Of a stretch of 6,545 nucleotides of DNA, positions 5,746 to 6,545 are shown one piece after another. How positions within the stretch are numbered: position 1 is the stretch's first letter; each line of letters starts with the position of its first letter. Source of the stretch: Actinomycetota bacterium (lineage in GTDB: Bacteria > Actinomycetota > Actinomycetes > Mycobacteriales > Micromonosporaceae); NCBI GenBank assembly GCA_005885115.1, contig VAXX01000232.1, positions 1-6,545 of the forward strand. Direction: 5' to 3'. The translations under genes were made by a program, and so were the position numbers. Under the pieces are notes generated by a model. The model ran no database searches. It saw nothing but the letters and a program-made list of their open reading frames with translations, and had not been told where the DNA came from.

Positions 5746-6545
5746 TCACCCCGGTGCGCTCGGGTTCGGGCTCCGGGCCGAGCACCCGCAGTATGCCGTC
5801 GATCCGGCCGACGTCCGCGGGGCCGTCGGCGAGCACCACCCGGCGACGATCCGGAGTACCGCCGCGCCACCGTCGGCGGCGTGGACGGCGACGTCCAGCA
5901 CGCGCCGCCCGTCGTCGATCCGCAACTGCACCGGTACCTCCCGGTTGTCGCTGGCGACCAGCACGACCAGGTAGCTCACGTCCCGGTCGGGGTGGGTACG
6001 CAGGTAAGCGTCGGCGCGGCCGGCCAGCCGGATCACGTCCGGACCGGGGGCCGGGCCGGACCTGCTCCGACGGGCGAGGGCCACCGCGTCCGCGAGGATC
6101 CGGCACGGTTCCAGGTGCTCGTCGAGGTGCGGCGGCGGACCGGACAGCCGCAGGAGCCCGCCCGCCGTGACGTAGTCGGCGAGGGCCCGCTGCGCCCGCC
6201 GGTCCAGGAACTGTCCACTGTGGAAGGTGACGGTCCGGTACCGGGCGAGTTCAGCGGCGTCGGTCGCCGCCAGGTCGACCAGGTGGTAGTCCTGGCCGGC
6301 GGCACGCATCCGGTCGTGGAAGGCGCGCAGTCGCCGGCCGAACGAGGGCTCGGGCGACCCGGCCGGTACCCAGGCGGCCACCGAGGCGTACGGGGCGTAG
6401 ACGGCCCAGGCGTCCCGGACCGCCGGCAAGCACTCCAGGAACTCCCTGCCGTGGGCGGTGAAGAAGTCGGCGAGCAGCCGTACGACCGGCGCCTTCGGGC
6501 CCGGCCGGCCGTCCGCGTCCACGGGTGCGCTGTCCGGGTACGGGG
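5746..6545 (-). CDS. C-terminal part of probable GH35/GH42-like beta-galactosidase, frameshifted near its end
   Basis: The frame is open from the right edge, so the start and catalytic barrel lie outside. Seen at the edge: VDADGRPGPKAPVVRLLADF, resembling the end of the catalytic domain in GH35-type enzymes (the DxxGRxxPK stretch followed by a helix). Then comes a Rossmann-like middle domain similar to the GH42 trimerisation domain: RLRAFHDRMRAAGQDYHLVDL, the strand RYRTVTFHSGQFLD, ALADYVTAGGLLRL and EPCRILADAV. A beta-rich C-terminal domain follows (DVSYLVVLVASDNREVPVQLR). Function by family: release of terminal beta-linked galactose or a related sugar. Near 5839-5841 the sequence passes into a different frame: after AVLRIVAG the present frame runs 19 odd residues to its stop, while the neighbouring frame gives VVLADGPADVGRIDGILRVLG and stops at 5738. 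A single lost base explains this. Assignment to GH35 or GH42 rests on remembered patterns only. Confidence 0.7.
   Translation of the reverse strand, partial: PYPDSAPVDADGRPGPKAPVVRLLADFFTAHGREFLECLPAVRDAWAVYAPYASVAAWVPAGSPEPSFGRRLRAFHDRMRAAGQDYHLVDLAATDAAELARYRTVTFHSGQFLDRRAQRALADYVTAGGLLRLSGPPPHLDEHLEPCRILADAVALARRSRSGPAPGPDVIRLAGRADAYLRTHPDRDVSYLVVLVASDNREVPVQLRIDDGRRVLDVAVHAADGGAAVLRIVAGWCSPTAPRTSAGSTAYCGCSARSPNPSAPG

Noticed and set aside
5742..5870. 43-codon N-terminal extension of the ROK gene
   Set aside because: It is Arg/Gly-rich, overlaps the end of the hydrolase gene, and the conserved ROK N-terminus begins only after the TTG at 5741.
4992..6170. Long plus-strand open frame across the ROK and hydrolase genes
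   Set aside because: It covers two recognisable minus-strand genes and changes to Arg/Pro-rich low complexity; no ribosome site or domain supports it.
1..6545. CRISPR array, tRNA or rRNA gene, insertion sequence, attachment site
   Set aside because: I looked for regularly spaced repeats, cloverleaf signatures, transposase motifs and terminal inverted repeats and saw none.

Overview
The window is very GC-rich, third codon positions are almost all G or C, and GTG/TTG starts are common. The gene families (a NarL-type regulator, a STAND/LuxR ATPase regulator, a short XRE protein, a ROK repressor and a small secreted actinobacterial protein) point to a filamentous actinomycete. Micromonosporaceae is my best guess from style and gene content, but nothing here proves the family.

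Layout, left to right. (1) 1-2228, minus strand: a large LuxR-type regulator with an NB-ARC/STAND ATPase core, broken by an apparent internal deletion and frameshift near 957-968; its LuxR helix-turn-helix begins at the left edge and its end lies outside. (2) 2251-2988, minus: a NarL/FixJ-type response regulator, 22 nt upstream of the broken gene and probably co-transcribed with it. No histidine kinase is in view, and its receiver lacks two usual active-site residues. (3) 2989-3516: a 528-nt divergent intergenic region holding an inverted pair of related 18-bp boxes (16/18 identical) and a plausible promoter for the next gene. (4) 3517-3822, plus: a 101-residue XRE-type DNA-binding protein. 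(5) 4004-4555, plus: a small secreted protein of unknown function. (6) 4491-5741, minus: a ROK-family transcriptional repressor whose 3' end overlaps the secreted-protein gene tail to tail by 65 nt. (7) 5746-6545, minus, entering from the right edge: the C-terminal part of a probable GH35/GH42-like beta-galactosidase with a one-base frameshift near its 3' end. Its undisturbed reading frame would end in a TTGA overlap with the start of the ROK gene.

There appear to be two functional blocks. The right block is a glycoside hydrolase-ROK pair, in which the repressor probably senses a sugar and controls the hydrolase operon. The left block is a cluster of regulators: an orphan response regulator plus a STAND regulator, divergent from an XRE regulator, with possible shared operator boxes between them. 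The secreted protein stands alone. I see no CRISPR array, tRNA, rRNA, insertion sequence or phage feature. I found no clearly new system. The most useful observations are the two gene disruptions, the inverted boxes, the atypical receiver domain and a strong local excess of the tetranucleotide GTAC.
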